Shown here: positions 17,800-25,287 of the stretch, in pieces | How the letters are laid out: every line of letters begins with the position of its first letter | Numbering within the stretch: the first letter of the stretch is position 1 | From: Elusimicrobium simillimum | GTDB lineage: Bacteria > Elusimicrobiota > Elusimicrobia > Elusimicrobiales > Elusimicrobiaceae | NCBI RefSeq assembly: GCF_049639735.1 | Contig: NZ_JBEVVA010000003.1 | Span: 806,001-870,000 of the forward strand | Direction: 5' to 3' | DNA length: 64,000 nt | Translations under genes and position numbers: made by a program | Notes under the pieces: generated by a model | Told to the model about the DNA's origin: nothing | The model's input: the letters and a program-made list of their open reading frames with translations, nothing else | Databases searched by the model: none

Positions 17800-17834
17800 A
17801 TCAGCCCCTTTAATAGAGAATTTTACGGCTTATT

Positions 17835-17930
17835 AATCAGATTGTATCAATATTTTATCATATTTTTACGTGGAAAACTTGACATTTTAAATCTTATCTG
17901 ATACAATCTTATCAGATTTGATACGATTTT
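17835..17930. promoter_or_regulatory. Operators and strong rightward promoter of the immunity-like module
   Basis: A perfect promoter, TTGACA (17879-17884), 17 bases, TACAAT (17902-17907), reads right. Its -10 box lies inside an 8-bp perfect inverted repeat, ATCTGATA/TATCAGAT (17896-17917). The half-site TGATACAATC (17899-17908) recurs inverted as GATTGTATCA (17840-17849), and a third variant TTGATACGAT is at 17918. These are likely binding sites for the repressor to the left, controlling both its own gene and the rightward promoter. Confidence 0.7.
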
Positions 17931-17956
17931 AGTTTAGATCGTATTAATTAAAAAAC

Positions 17957-18074
17957 GGTACGGCTGCGGGCTATGCCCATATGAAAGGGTTTATATGGGC
18001 GAGACGGCTCTCCTAAACTCTGAGATTTCAGAGCGCTGCTAAAACGCGGCACCAACTCCCCCGCAGCAAGCCGT
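17957..18074 (+). ncRNA. Structured leader/small RNA candidate
   Basis: About 118 bases between the promoter and the first small gene fold into an enclosed multi-stem structure. The outer stem is GCTGCGGG (17963-17970) with CCCGCAGC (18060-18067), optionally extended by ACGGC/GCCGT. Hairpin 1 is GCCCATAT/ATATGGGC (17975-17982/17993-18000). Hairpin 2 is CTCTGA/TCAGAG (18018-18023/18028-18033). Hairpin 3 is GCTGC/GCGGC with one G-U (18035-18039/18046-18050). The position between a CI-like repressor and its target genes recalls the antisense immunity RNAs of phages P1/P7 (C4) and P4, but homology is not shown; it could also be a cis-acting leader. Confidence 0.55.
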
Positions 18075-18089
18075 AAAAAGAGGGAAAAA

Positions 18090-18353
18090 ATGGGGGGAAA
18101 AATTAAAAACACTAAGACGAAAGCAGGTAATGGGGCGGATTTATATTTTTTTATTCATGAGTTGTTAAAACGCAGGGAAGCTTTGCTGCCCAAGGTAAAA
18201 GAATTTCAGGATATAGACTCCGCTTTAAAAGAATACTTCACTGGCGTACCCAGTTTTGTTATAGGCAATTACAGCATAAAAGGAGGTTGGGCGGTAAAGA
18301 CGGGAAAGGGTAAAGTTTGGAAAACAGACATAAAAAAAATCGACAACAAATAA
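18090..18353 (+). CDS. Unknown small protein of the immunity-like module
   Basis: Product of 87 residues, rich in lysine (16 or more), with no signal peptide or membrane segment. The central part (ADLYFFIHELLKRREALLPK, then IDSALKEYFTG) is probably helical, and the end (GNYSIKGGWAVKTGKGKVWK) probably strand-forming. The ATG is four to five bases behind AGAGGGA. It is first after the structured RNA and 14 bases before the next gene, so the two form an operon under the repressor-controlled promoter. I do not recognise a family. An antirepressor or a toxin/antitoxin role is possible but has no direct support. Confidence 0.6.
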   Translation: MGGKIKNTKTKAGNGADLYFFIHELLKRREALLPKVKEFQDIDSALKEYFTGVPSFVIGNYSIKGGWAVKTGKGKVWKTDIKKIDNK

Positions 18354-18367
18354 TGTGGAGGGTTTAA

Positions 18368-18781
18368 ATGGATTATCTTACAGCCAGATGGTTTTTAGTC
18401 AAAAATATCAGCAGAGCTAAGCTAGAGTCTTTACATTCTATAGAAACGGCGTCTTATAAATATTCCCTAAAATGCGCGAAGCTATATAAGAAAGAAAAAA
18501 TAGTGCCGCAGTTGTGGTGGCAAAGCGGAGTACGGCTTATAGGGAACGATTATGTTGACTTCTGGCGTCATTGTGAAGATAAAGACAATTTAACGCAGGT
18601 ACATGATTTTGCCATGATAATAAGAAGTGTTTTAACATCACGCGGAGTTAACGTCGCCGACATTTTTAATGATATCAGCCTTATGCACGAGTGTGACTTA
18701 CTTATCAGAACACTTCCTTTTACTTATCAGATTACTTCCTTACAGCCATATGTACCCTCCTCCAAAGTAGCACTAGCATAA
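18368..18781 (+). CDS. Unknown protein of the immunity-like module
   Basis: Product of 137 residues, soluble, with a good ribosome binding site (GGAGG, seven bases before ATG). Several tryptophans and aromatic residues cluster in IVPQLWWQSGVRLIGNDYVD, then FWRHCEDKD. The second half (FAMIIRSVLTSRGVNVADIF) is predicted helical. Neither fold nor function is recognised. It is the last gene of the short operon, followed by a strong terminator, and should be switched on together with the 87-residue protein when the repressor is removed. Confidence 0.65.
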   Translation: MDYLTARWFLVKNISRAKLESLHSIETASYKYSLKCAKLYKKEKIVPQLWWQSGVRLIGNDYVDFWRHCEDKDNLTQVHDFAMIIRSVLTSRGVNVADIFNDISLMHECDLLIRTLPFTYQITSLQPYVPSSKVALA

Positions 18782-18793
18782 GTGGTATGAATA

Positions 18794-18824
18794 CCCCTGC
18801 GTATTATTACGCAGGGGATTTTTT
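18794..18824 (+). terminator. Terminator of the immunity-like operon
   Basis: A perfect 10-bp stem CCCCTGCGTA / TACGCAGGGG with loop TTAT is followed by six T after ATT. Confidence 0.88.
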
Positions 18825-18882
18825 GCGCTTCGCGTTCCGGCTATTTCGCTCTCTGTGTTCGCTTGAGTTTCATCAGCGGTCT

Positions 18883-19005
18883 AAATTTTCTTCGGATTTT
18901 GGCGGCTTTTGAACTTTTTTACTTGCAACACACCCACCGTGTTCCCGCACCAAGTGTGCTGCAAGTAAAAAAGTTCAAAAGCCGCTCAAACTCCTGTGAA
19001 AATTT
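18883..19005. repeat. Long-hairpin element, copy A
   Basis: A perfect 26-bp inverted repeat (18902-18927 with 18960-18985) extends inward past one A-C mismatch by CACAC/GTGTG, leaving a 20-base loop. It extends outward through an imperfect stem to AAATTTTC/GAAAATTT. The outer part carries TTTTGGC on the left and CTCAAA on the right, shared with the copies at 21344 and 53165. There is no open frame through it. The 18782-19224 spacer consists of a terminator, this element and the adjoining palindromic repeat. Confidence 0.75.
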
Positions 19006-19032
19006 TGTTCTACAACAGCACTTATTATTTTT

Positions 19033-19140
19033 TTCCTCTCCCTTTTAGGGGATAGCGTAGCATGCATATATCAAGTATGTAGAGGAAGTTTTGCCGCGTT
19101 GTTTTTTGCAAAGCAAAATGCGGCAAAGCAGGTGAGGGTG
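19033..19140. repeat. Dispersed palindromic repeat, single unit
   Basis: It begins TCCTCTCCCTTTTAGGGGA and ends GCAAAGCAGGTGAGGGTG. In between are the 35-base module (19051-19085) shared with the copies at 17015 and 58607, and a GTTTTGCCGC / GCGGCAAAG pair. It follows copy A of the long hairpin, joined by CAGCACTTAT. Confidence 0.75.
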
Positions 19141-19224
19141 CTATTATAAGCTTTATAATGAGGAAAAAGCGTAAGATTTTTTATATAACTCCTCATGAAA
19201 TTAAAAATAATATATAATTAGTCT

Positions 19225-19875
19225 ATGGCTAAGAAACATCTTAAAAAAGAAACAGTAAATCATTTTGAACATGATTATATTACAGGGTTGTTGGTTAAAC
19301 TCTACCGTGTATTTACCGCACATAAAAAAGTTATTTTAACTTGTGTGCTTGTTATAGCAATTGTGGGGGGCGGCTTTGGCATATGCACATGGCGCCACCA
19401 CGTAAAACAGGAAAACTCCTGGAAAGAGCTTTACATGGCCGTTATGTTTGGCGATATAAACTCACTTGACCTTGTGTCAGAAAAATTTCCCAAATCAAGC
19501 GCCGCGCTTTACGCGCAGTATTACAAGGCGGACCGCTTGTTTAGCGAGGGCGACTACGCCGCCGCCGTGCCGCTTTTTACAGAGGTAGCCGCCTCTAAAA
19601 ATATCGACATGGCCGCCGCCGCGCAGCTTTCTTTAGCCGTGTCTTACCAGGCTATGGAAAATTACGAGCAGTCTGTAAAAGCCGCTAACGAGTTTATAAC
19701 AAAGTATCCCAACCACTTTGCCGTTGCCCAGGCGTATTTAACATTGGCGCTCAGCCAGGAACTTTCCGGCCTTAAGCAGCCCGCTATAGATAATTACAAA
19801 ATACTTGAGGCAAGGTACTCCGGGACTTACTTTGGTACTTTTGCCGTTAACAAACTTAAAGAACTTGTAAAGTAA
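19225..19875 (+). CDS. YfgM-like membrane-anchored TPR protein
   Basis: Product of 216 residues. A basic N-terminus is followed by one membrane helix (residues 37-56, VILTCVLVIAIVGGGFGICT), then periplasmic tetratricopeptide-like repeats. Examples are AALYAQYYKADRLFSEGDYA and AAQLSLAVSYQAMENYEQSV, with ATLAL-type text near the end. This is the layout of YfgM, the ancillary SecYEG subunit that passes clients to periplasmic chaperones; here it could equally be a general envelope scaffold. TATAAT (19213-19218) ends six bases before the ATG and there is no ribosome binding site, so the mRNA is probably leaderless. Monocistronic. Confidence 0.78.
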   Translation: MAKKHLKKETVNHFEHDYITGLLVKLYRVFTAHKKVILTCVLVIAIVGGGFGICTWRHHVKQENSWKELYMAVMFGDINSLDLVSEKFPKSSAALYAQYYKADRLFSEGDYAAAVPLFTEVAASKNIDMAAAAQLSLAVSYQAMENYEQSVKAANEFITKYPNHFAVAQAYLTLALSQELSGLKQPAIDNYKILEARYSGTYFGTFAVNKLKELVK

Positions 19876-19888
19876 AATGTTTTTATAA

Positions 19889-19925
19889 ATATCCCCCGGC
19901 GTTAAAGCCGGGGGATATTTTTTTG
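19889..19925 (+). terminator. Terminator
   Basis: A perfect 12-bp stem ATATCCCCCGGC / GCCGGGGGATAT, then T-run. Confidence 0.88.
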
Positions 19926-20048
19926 TTAATCAAAATTTATCTAACTAATCTTATAGAGGAAGCCCAAATAGCAAAAATAGTATAATTTAATAGTACGGTT
20001 AAGCATAACTGTATGATGTGTATCTTCGCTACAACAAAAAGGAGAAGT

Positions 20049-21299
20049 ATGCGTATAAAAGATAATATGTCAAAGTTGTTCAAAGCAGTATTTGTTTTAC
20101 TCCCGTTCCTTACGGCCAGCATGGCTCAGGGTGCGGGGTTTGCTCTTTATGAGTACAGTGCAAGAGGCAACGCCATGGGCGGCGCGGTTATGGCCAACAA
20201 GGCGGAACCCGCTTCCATCGCTTCCAACCCTGCCCTTATCACACAGCTTGAGGGCACACATATGCAGGCAGGTATTACGGCTGTAATTGTGGACGGTTCC
20301 ACAACTATCGGCGGTCCTGCGGGCAACCAAAAGAGAGATTTAGAAACTGGCGCGTTTTATTTACCCACTTTTTATTTTACTCAACAGCTGAGAGACGACG
20401 TGTTTTTAGGCTTAGGCCTTTTCCCCAGGTACGGCTTGGGCGGCAAGTATAAAGACCATAAAACATGGACAAGCGCCATGTTACAGGGCGAAGCCTACAC
20501 GGTTGACCTTGTTACCTATTCTTTTAACCCTAACATAGCGGTTAAGGTAACGGACGACTTGTCTTTTGCCATGGGTCTTGATATTATGATGTTAAAGTTC
20601 GAAGAAGAAAAATACTTCGGCGGGCCCGCTATGAAAATTAAAGGTGACTCCATAACATGGGGCGGTAACTTTGGCTTGCATTACGCACCCTCATGGGCGG
20701 AACAATGGGCCGCCGCTTTAACTTATAGAACCAAAACAAGACACGTTGCCACAGGCGACGTAACCAGTTCTTACGGTCCTGTCCCCACAGGCGGCGCTCA
20801 GGCTGCTTTAACATTGCCTGACCAGCTTGCCTTCGGCCTTGCTTTTAAACCTAATGATAAGATGGTAATAGAAGCTGATATTATGGGCATTTTCTGGAGT
20901 TCTTACAGCCAGTTAAAAATTGACTATGACAATCTCTCACAAGGCTACTTAAATGAATATAAAAACTATAAAGATGTTTTCCGCTTCAGCTTAGGCGCGG
21001 AATATTCACTTAATAAAAATTGGGATTTAAGAGCAGGTTATGTATATGACCAGTCTCCCATTAACCCTGACTTTATGGACACCTTAGTCCCCGCGGACGA
21101 CAGAAACATTTTCAGCGTCGGCGTAGGCTACAACCATGACAGCGGTATGGGCATAGACGTTTCCTATTCTTACCTTTTAATAAGCGATCTTACCGGTAAA
21201 AACAAAAACGGCGCTTATATGAAGTATGAAGGCGCGTCCAGCCATATGATAGGCCTCTCAGTTAAATACGCTTTAGGTTCCAAACCTTTAAAGAAATAA
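20049..21299 (+). CDS. Outer-membrane transport protein, FadL/OMPP1/TodX family
   Basis: Product of 416 residues from ATG 20049, which follows AAGGAGAAGT; earlier in-frame ATGs lack such a site. The signal peptide (residues 1-28, ending TASMAQGAG) gives a mature start GFALYEYSARGNAMGGA, the FadL-family N-terminal hatch signature with its asparagine-glycine turn. The rest is a beta-barrel with alternating strands and a C-terminal aromatic-rich strand. These proteins carry long-chain fatty acids or other hydrophobic compounds across the outer membrane. Which substrate is used here is unknown. Monocistronic with its own terminator. Confidence 0.9.
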   Translation: MRIKDNMSKLFKAVFVLLPFLTASMAQGAGFALYEYSARGNAMGGAVMANKAEPASIASNPALITQLEGTHMQAGITAVIVDGSTTIGGPAGNQKRDLETGAFYLPTFYFTQQLRDDVFLGLGLFPRYGLGGKYKDHKTWTSAMLQGEAYTVDLVTYSFNPNIAVKVTDDLSFAMGLDIMMLKFEEEKYFGGPAMKIKGDSITWGGNFGLHYAPSWAEQWAAALTYRTKTRHVATGDVTSSYGPVPTGGAQAALTLPDQLAFGLAFKPNDKMVIEADIMGIFWSSYSQLKIDYDNLSQGYLNEYKNYKDVFRFSLGAEYSLNKNWDLRAGYVYDQSPINPDFMDTLVPADDRNIFSVGVGYNHDSGMGIDVSYSYLLISDLTGKNKNGAYMKYEGASSHMIGLSVKYALGSKPLKK

Positions 21300-21310
21300 T
21301 GTTTTAACTA

Positions 21311-21340
21311 AAAAGCCCCGCCAAAACGGCGGGGCTTTTT
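21311..21340 (+). terminator. Terminator of the FadL-family gene
   Basis: AAAAGCCCCGCC / GGCGGGGCTTTT, loop AAAAC, then T. Confidence 0.88.
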
Positions 21341-21343
21341 AAT

Positions 21344-21465
21344 CCCCAAATATTTGGCACATTTTGGCTTTTTCTTGCTTTCAACATACCCCGTCCGCCC
21401 CTTGGGCTCCTCGCGCAAGTGTGCTGAAAGCAAGAAAAAACCAAACTGCACTCAAATCTTCGGGG
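21344..21465. repeat. Long-hairpin element, copy B
   Basis: A 21-bp inverted repeat with one mismatch (21363-21383 with 21425-21445) has the same inner pairing as copy A: an A-C mismatch, then CATAC/GTGTG with a G-T pair in place of C-G. The outer, imperfect stem ends in CCCC/GGGG and keeps the left ATTTGGC-like and right CTCAAA motifs. The arm sequence is clearly different from copy A. The 21300-21724 spacer contains this element, the palindromic repeat at 21538 and two terminators. Confidence 0.75.
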
Positions 21466-21537
21466 CCCCGGAACAGCCCATTATATAACAGCACTTATAA
21501 CGGCACAGAGGAATACGGCTCCACGGCATTTATGGTT

Positions 21538-21619
21538 TCCTCCCCCTTTTAGGGGGGAGGAAGTTTTGCCGCGTTGTTTTTTTTTGCGAAGCAAAATGCG
21601 GCAAAGCAGGCGGGGGTGC
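21538..21619. repeat. Dispersed palindromic repeat, single unit
   Basis: TCCTCCCCCTTTTAGGGGGG, then AGGAAGTTTTGCCGCG, a T-run, GCGAAGCAAAATGCGGCAAA and GCAGGCGGGGGTG. It is a shorter version of the unit at 19033, without the 35-base module, again placed after a long hairpin and the link CAGCACTTAT. Confidence 0.72.
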
Positions 21620-21667
21620 TATTAGAAACTTTAACAAACGGAAATAGTATTTTCACAACACTTATAA

Positions 21668-21699
21668 AAACCGCCTTTGATTTTCATCAAAGGCGGTTT
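21668..21699 (-). terminator. def terminator
   Basis: A perfect 14-bp stem AAACCGCCTTTGAT / ATCAAAGGCGGTTT with a T-run on the minus strand. Confidence 0.85.
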
Positions 21700-21724
21700 A
21701 AATTTGTTTTTGGTCTACGTATCT

Positions 21725-22261
21725 CTACGACCAGTTTTTAGATAATGTTTTAAGTTCTTTTTTTAAAGCGGGTTTTATGGCAGGGTCGGCGTGGTCTATA
21801 AATACTTTGCCGTCTAAATGGTCTATTTCATGTTGGAATGCTTTGGCTAAAAAACCGCCCACTCTGGCTTCCATAGGCAGGCCCTTTTCGTTGGTAAACC
21901 TTACAGTAATTTCTCTGGCGCGCGGCACTTCCACATATAACCCGGGGAAAGAGAGACAGCCTTCTTCCTCTATAATCTCACCTGCTTTAGAAATTATTTT
22001 TGGGTTAATAAGCACAAAACGCTTATATGTTTGCATTTCGCCTTTTTTAAGTTTGTCTTTCTCTGGTACCAATATAATTGCTATGCGGTGCCTAAGGCCA
22101 ATTTGATTGGCGGCCAGGCCCGCGCCGGCGGCGGCAATGCAGGTATCCTCCATATCCTTTAAAAGTTCCGGGAGAATTGGTTCCAGTTCTTTAAAGTCAA
22201 CGGGTTTAAGTTTTTCTTTTAAAATGTCATCGCCGTATTTAACAATTTTTCTTATAGCCAT
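21725..22261 (-). CDS. def: Peptide deformylase
   Basis: Product of 178 residues. It removes the formyl group from the N-terminal methionine of new proteins. The three family motifs are intact: GAGLAANQIG, EEGCLSFPG (metal-binding Cys) and QHEIDHLDG (two metal histidines and catalytic Glu). Length and spacing are standard. The start lacks a ribosome binding site; TAGAAT on the minus strand (22268-22273) ends six bases before the ATG, suggesting a leaderless transcript. Monocistronic. Confidence 0.96.
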   Translation of the reverse strand: MAIRKIVKYGDDILKEKLKPVDFKELEPILPELLKDMEDTCIAAAGAGLAANQIGLRHRIAIILVPEKDKLKKGEMQTYKRFVLINPKIISKAGEIIEEEGCLSFPGLYVEVPRAREITVRFTNEKGLPMEARVGGFLAKAFQHEIDHLDGKVFIDHADPAIKPALKKELKTLSKNWS

Positions 22262-22281
22262 ATATACATTCTATCAAATAA

Positions 22282-22311
22282 AAACAACCCCGGCTTAAGC
22301 CGGGGTTGTTT
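22282..22311 (-). terminator. Terminator of the exported unknown protein
   Basis: A fully symmetric stem, AAACAACCCCGGCTT / AAGCCGGGGTTGTTT, with a T-run on the minus strand. Confidence 0.85.
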
Positions 22312-22332
22312 AGAGGTGGACTGCAATCGCAG

Positions 22333-23484
22333 CTAAAAATATTTTTTTATATTTTTTTTGGTTTTTTCAAGGTGGTTTTGTTGCGCATTCTCTTCAACCA
22401 GCATTGTTATAATTTCAGCCTTAGCTTCGGGCGAGTCTGTGTACAGAGTACCTGTCAAGGCTTGCAGTGTAAGCATGTCTTTAAGGTGATATTTGAGTAT
22501 ATGCTGCGGTGTCATTTGGTCTATTATATAGTATTCGTCCTTTTCTATCTCAGCGCGTAAATTTGCGGGCATATTTTTGGTAACGCCGCTTGTAATAGCG
22601 TCGTAAAGCATTATGCCCACTACTGGTACCACTATTATGTATGGGTGGCCGCGCGTAAGTGATTTTAAATGCCCAAGTCTGCTATAACGAAAAGACTTAA
22701 GCTCATGCATGGTGCCCTGTAGTTTAAATAATTGACTGTACTGCGGCGTGCCGTCTATCGCGCGCATGGCGTAAAGCATATTTTCAGAAGCCGCGCCCAC
22801 ACGCTGGTTAACAACCGCCGGCAGTGTTGTGCCGTTTGGTAAACCGCGCGCTATAGCGTTAAGCTTTTGCGCCGTGTTTACTTCTGTTAAAATGGCGTCG
22901 GCCTTGTTTATATTTATAAAATATTTTACGTCGTTAGCTATTTGAATTTCTGTCTTGGCGGGGTAGAGTTTTTTAAGTTTAGCTATATTTTCTTGTGTAA
23001 GTGTGGGGTAGTCCGCGTGTGCGTTAAGGTATGCCTGCGCGTCAGGCATAAGTTTAAGCGCTTCTTTAAAGTTTTTGGCGGCGGCGGTTTGACCGTCGCG
23101 TACAAATATTTTAAATACATCGTCATAATACACTTTGTCGGCCGCAAGAGATTTGTTAATAAAGGAGCTTAAAGGTTTGCGGGTTTTGCTAAGCTCGGCC
23201 AAAAAATTTCTTTTATAATATTTATCGGCCAGCTGTAAAACTTTTGCCTGTAACTCGCCCATGAGCGCGGCGTCAACTGCTGTTATCGCGCCTGTGGCAA
23301 GGGCTATTTTGCCGCTTTTTGAAAGTTGCTTTAAATCCTCTTTCATAAACTTCCAATTTTTGGCGTCTTTTTTTAACTGTACTACTTCATCTATTTGTGC
23401 TTGTGTATAGTTTTGCGCTGCGGCGGGTACCGTGGCGTGAATAAGAAAAAGTGATAATACTGCAGTACATAATTTTTTTAACAT
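22333..23484 (-). CDS. Exported protein of unknown function
   Basis: Product of 383 residues. The signal peptide (residues 1-24, cleavage likely after TVPAAA) is followed by a mostly helical, lysine-rich body. There is one hydrophobic stretch near residue 285 (YIIVVPVVGIMLYDAI), which may be a membrane segment. Conserved domains are not recognised. The ATG follows the rc-strand GGAGGC at a few bases. Monocistronic, with its own terminator, next to pyrG but separated by 164 bases. The general style (long helical exported protein, lone membrane segment) resembles the N-terminal part of the giant protein at 44855, but I see no clear sequence match. Confidence 0.75.
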   Translation of the reverse strand: MLKKLCTAVLSLFLIHATVPAAAQNYTQAQIDEVVQLKKDAKNWKFMKEDLKQLSKSGKIALATGAITAVDAALMGELQAKVLQLADKYYKRNFLAELSKTRKPLSSFINKSLAADKVYYDDVFKIFVRDGQTAAAKNFKEALKLMPDAQAYLNAHADYPTLTQENIAKLKKLYPAKTEIQIANDVKYFININKADAILTEVNTAQKLNAIARGLPNGTTLPAVVNQRVGAASENMLYAMRAIDGTPQYSQLFKLQGTMHELKSFRYSRLGHLKSLTRGHPYIIVVPVVGIMLYDAITSGVTKNMPANLRAEIEKDEYYIIDQMTPQHILKYHLKDMLTLQALTGTLYTDSPEAKAEIITMLVEENAQQNHLEKTKKNIKKYF

Positions 23485-23616
23485 AACCGCCTCCGCAAGT
23501 TCTATTAATATTTTACGCGCGGTGGCGGTGCTTTACTAGGGCCAAAAGGCCCAGCGGAGGATAGGTCTTTTGGGGTAATTAGTTGAGGTTAAAAAATTTA
23601 GATTTACGAGGGGAAT

Positions 23617-23643
23617 AAAAAACCCCGCGTTTTGCGCGGGGTT
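23617..23643 (-). terminator. pyrG terminator
   Basis: AACCCCGCG / CGCGGGGTT with loop TTTTG and a minus-strand T-run, five bases past the pyrG stop. Confidence 0.82.
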
Positions 23644-23648
23644 CAATT

Positions 23649-25217
23649 TTATTTTTTATGTTTATATTTTTTTGCTGCCGCTATAAATTCTTTAAACAGC
23701 GGGTGCGGCTTCATGGGGCGTGAACCAAACTCCGGGTGGTACTGCACGCCTATAAAGAACGGGTGGCTTTTAATCTCCACAATTTCCGCCACGTCGCCTT
23801 TGCTCCAGCCGCTTATGCTAAGGTCTTCACCCTCCAAAATATCTTTGTATTTTGTGTTGAATGTGTAGCGGTGGCGGTGGCGTTCGTCAATATCCGTGCC
23901 GCCGTAGACCTGATGGGCTTTGCTGCCCTCTGTTACTTTAATAGGGTGGCTGCCTATGCGGGGCCTGTCTTCTTTATATTCTTCCATAAGCCTTATTATC
24001 GGGTGCGGTGTTTTGGGGTTGAACTCCACGCTGTCAGCACCTTTAAGGCCCGCTCTTCTGGCGCCCTCAAGCAAAATGCACTGCATGCCAACGCACAGGC
24101 CAAGTAAAGGCTTTCTGGAGTGTCTGGCGTATTCAACCGCTTTTATTTTGCCCTCCATACCACGCTGGCCAAAACCGCCCGGTATTAAAATGCCTTGCAC
24201 GTTTTTGAGAGATTCTTCAATATTATCTTTCTCGGCGTTTACGTAGATAAGATTAACGTTAACCTTGTTGCTCATGCCGGAAAGGAAAATAGATTCATTA
24301 ACTGATTTGTAAGCGTCTTTAAGGTCAGAATATTTGCCTACCAACGCTATATCAACTGTTTCTTTATGTTCCAGGTTTTCATTGATAAATTTGAACCATG
24401 TGGTGTCAAATTTCTGTTTGGGCTTAAGGCCAAGCATTTTCATAATCTGTTTATCTGCGCCTTGCCTGTAAAAGTTTTCGGGCACCAGGTAAATGGAGGA
24501 TTTATTGCCCGCTTCTATAACAGCGTCTTTGGGGACAGAGCAGAAAAGCGATATTTTGCCTTTAATATCGTCTGACAGCGGTCTGTCGGCGCGGCAGAAC
24601 AGTATGTCTGGCGTAATACCAAACTCACGCAGTTTAATGACAGAATGCTGTGTGGGTTTTGTTTTAAGTTCGTCTGAAGAAGAAATGTAGGGCACCAGCG
24701 TTAAATGCGCGCTTAACACTTTGCCGGGGCGTTCAAGTTTAAGCTGGCGGGCCGCTTCAATAAAAGGCAAGCTTTCAATATCGCCAACCGTGCCGCCTAT
24801 TTCTATTATGGTTATGTCGTAGTCTTTTTCAAAAGCGGTAAAACGTTTTTTAATTTCGTCTGTAATATGCGGGATAACCTGTACCGTGGCGCCGTTGTAC
24901 TGGCCTTTTCTCTCACGGTCAAGCACGGTTAAATAAATATTGCCGGCTGTGTTAGTGTTGGCGCGGGTGGTGTGCACATCTAAAAATCTTTCATAATAAC
25001 CAAGGTCAAGGTCAGTCTCCACGCCGTCTGATGTTACAAATACCTCGCCGTGCTGGAACGGGCTCATATTACCCGGGTCAACGTTAAGGTACGGGTCGCA
25101 CTTAATCATGTTAACCTTAAAACCGTTTAATTGCAGTAATTTACCTATACTGGCCCCGGCTATACCTTTACCGAGGGAACTTACAACGCCGCCTGTTACA
25201 AAAATAAACTTTGACAT
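23649..25217 (-). CDS. pyrG: CTP synthase
   Basis: Product of 522 residues. It makes CTP from UTP, ATP and glutamine. The N-terminal amidoligase domain starts FIFVTGGVVSSLGKGIAGAS (P-loop). The C-terminal class I glutaminase has the nucleophile in LLGLCVGMQ and the His-Glu pair in YHPEFGSRP. It is the first of a run (with kdsB downstream of a separate start) whose products feed CMP-Kdo formation, since KdsB uses CTP. Ribosome binding site AAGGAGAA. Confidence 0.97.
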   Translation of the reverse strand: MSKFIFVTGGVVSSLGKGIAGASIGKLLQLNGFKVNMIKCDPYLNVDPGNMSPFQHGEVFVTSDGVETDLDLGYYERFLDVHTTRANTNTAGNIYLTVLDRERKGQYNGATVQVIPHITDEIKKRFTAFEKDYDITIIEIGGTVGDIESLPFIEAARQLKLERPGKVLSAHLTLVPYISSSDELKTKPTQHSVIKLREFGITPDILFCRADRPLSDDIKGKISLFCSVPKDAVIEAGNKSSIYLVPENFYRQGADKQIMKMLGLKPKQKFDTTWFKFINENLEHKETVDIALVGKYSDLKDAYKSVNESIFLSGMSNKVNVNLIYVNAEKDNIEESLKNVQGILIPGGFGQRGMEGKIKAVEYARHSRKPLLGLCVGMQCILLEGARRAGLKGADSVEFNPKTPHPIIRLMEEYKEDRPRIGSHPIKVTEGSKAHQVYGGTDIDERHRHRYTFNTKYKDILEGEDLSISGWSKGDVAEIVEIKSHPFFIGVQYHPEFGSRPMKPHPLFKEFIAAAKKYKHKK

Positions 25218-25287
25218 ACATTCTCCTTTTTAAAATAAATAAAATCTGCCGCCGCACATCTGTGCGCGGTGTTTGGTGTTATGACGT

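Noticed and set aside
18018..18033. CTGAGA in the structured RNA as a TPP riboswitch signature
   Set aside because: The other conserved TPP-riboswitch segments are missing and the downstream genes are not thiamin genes.
17095..18781. A complete prophage
   Set aside because: Only repressor, RNA and two small genes are present; no integrase, replication or structural gene on either side.
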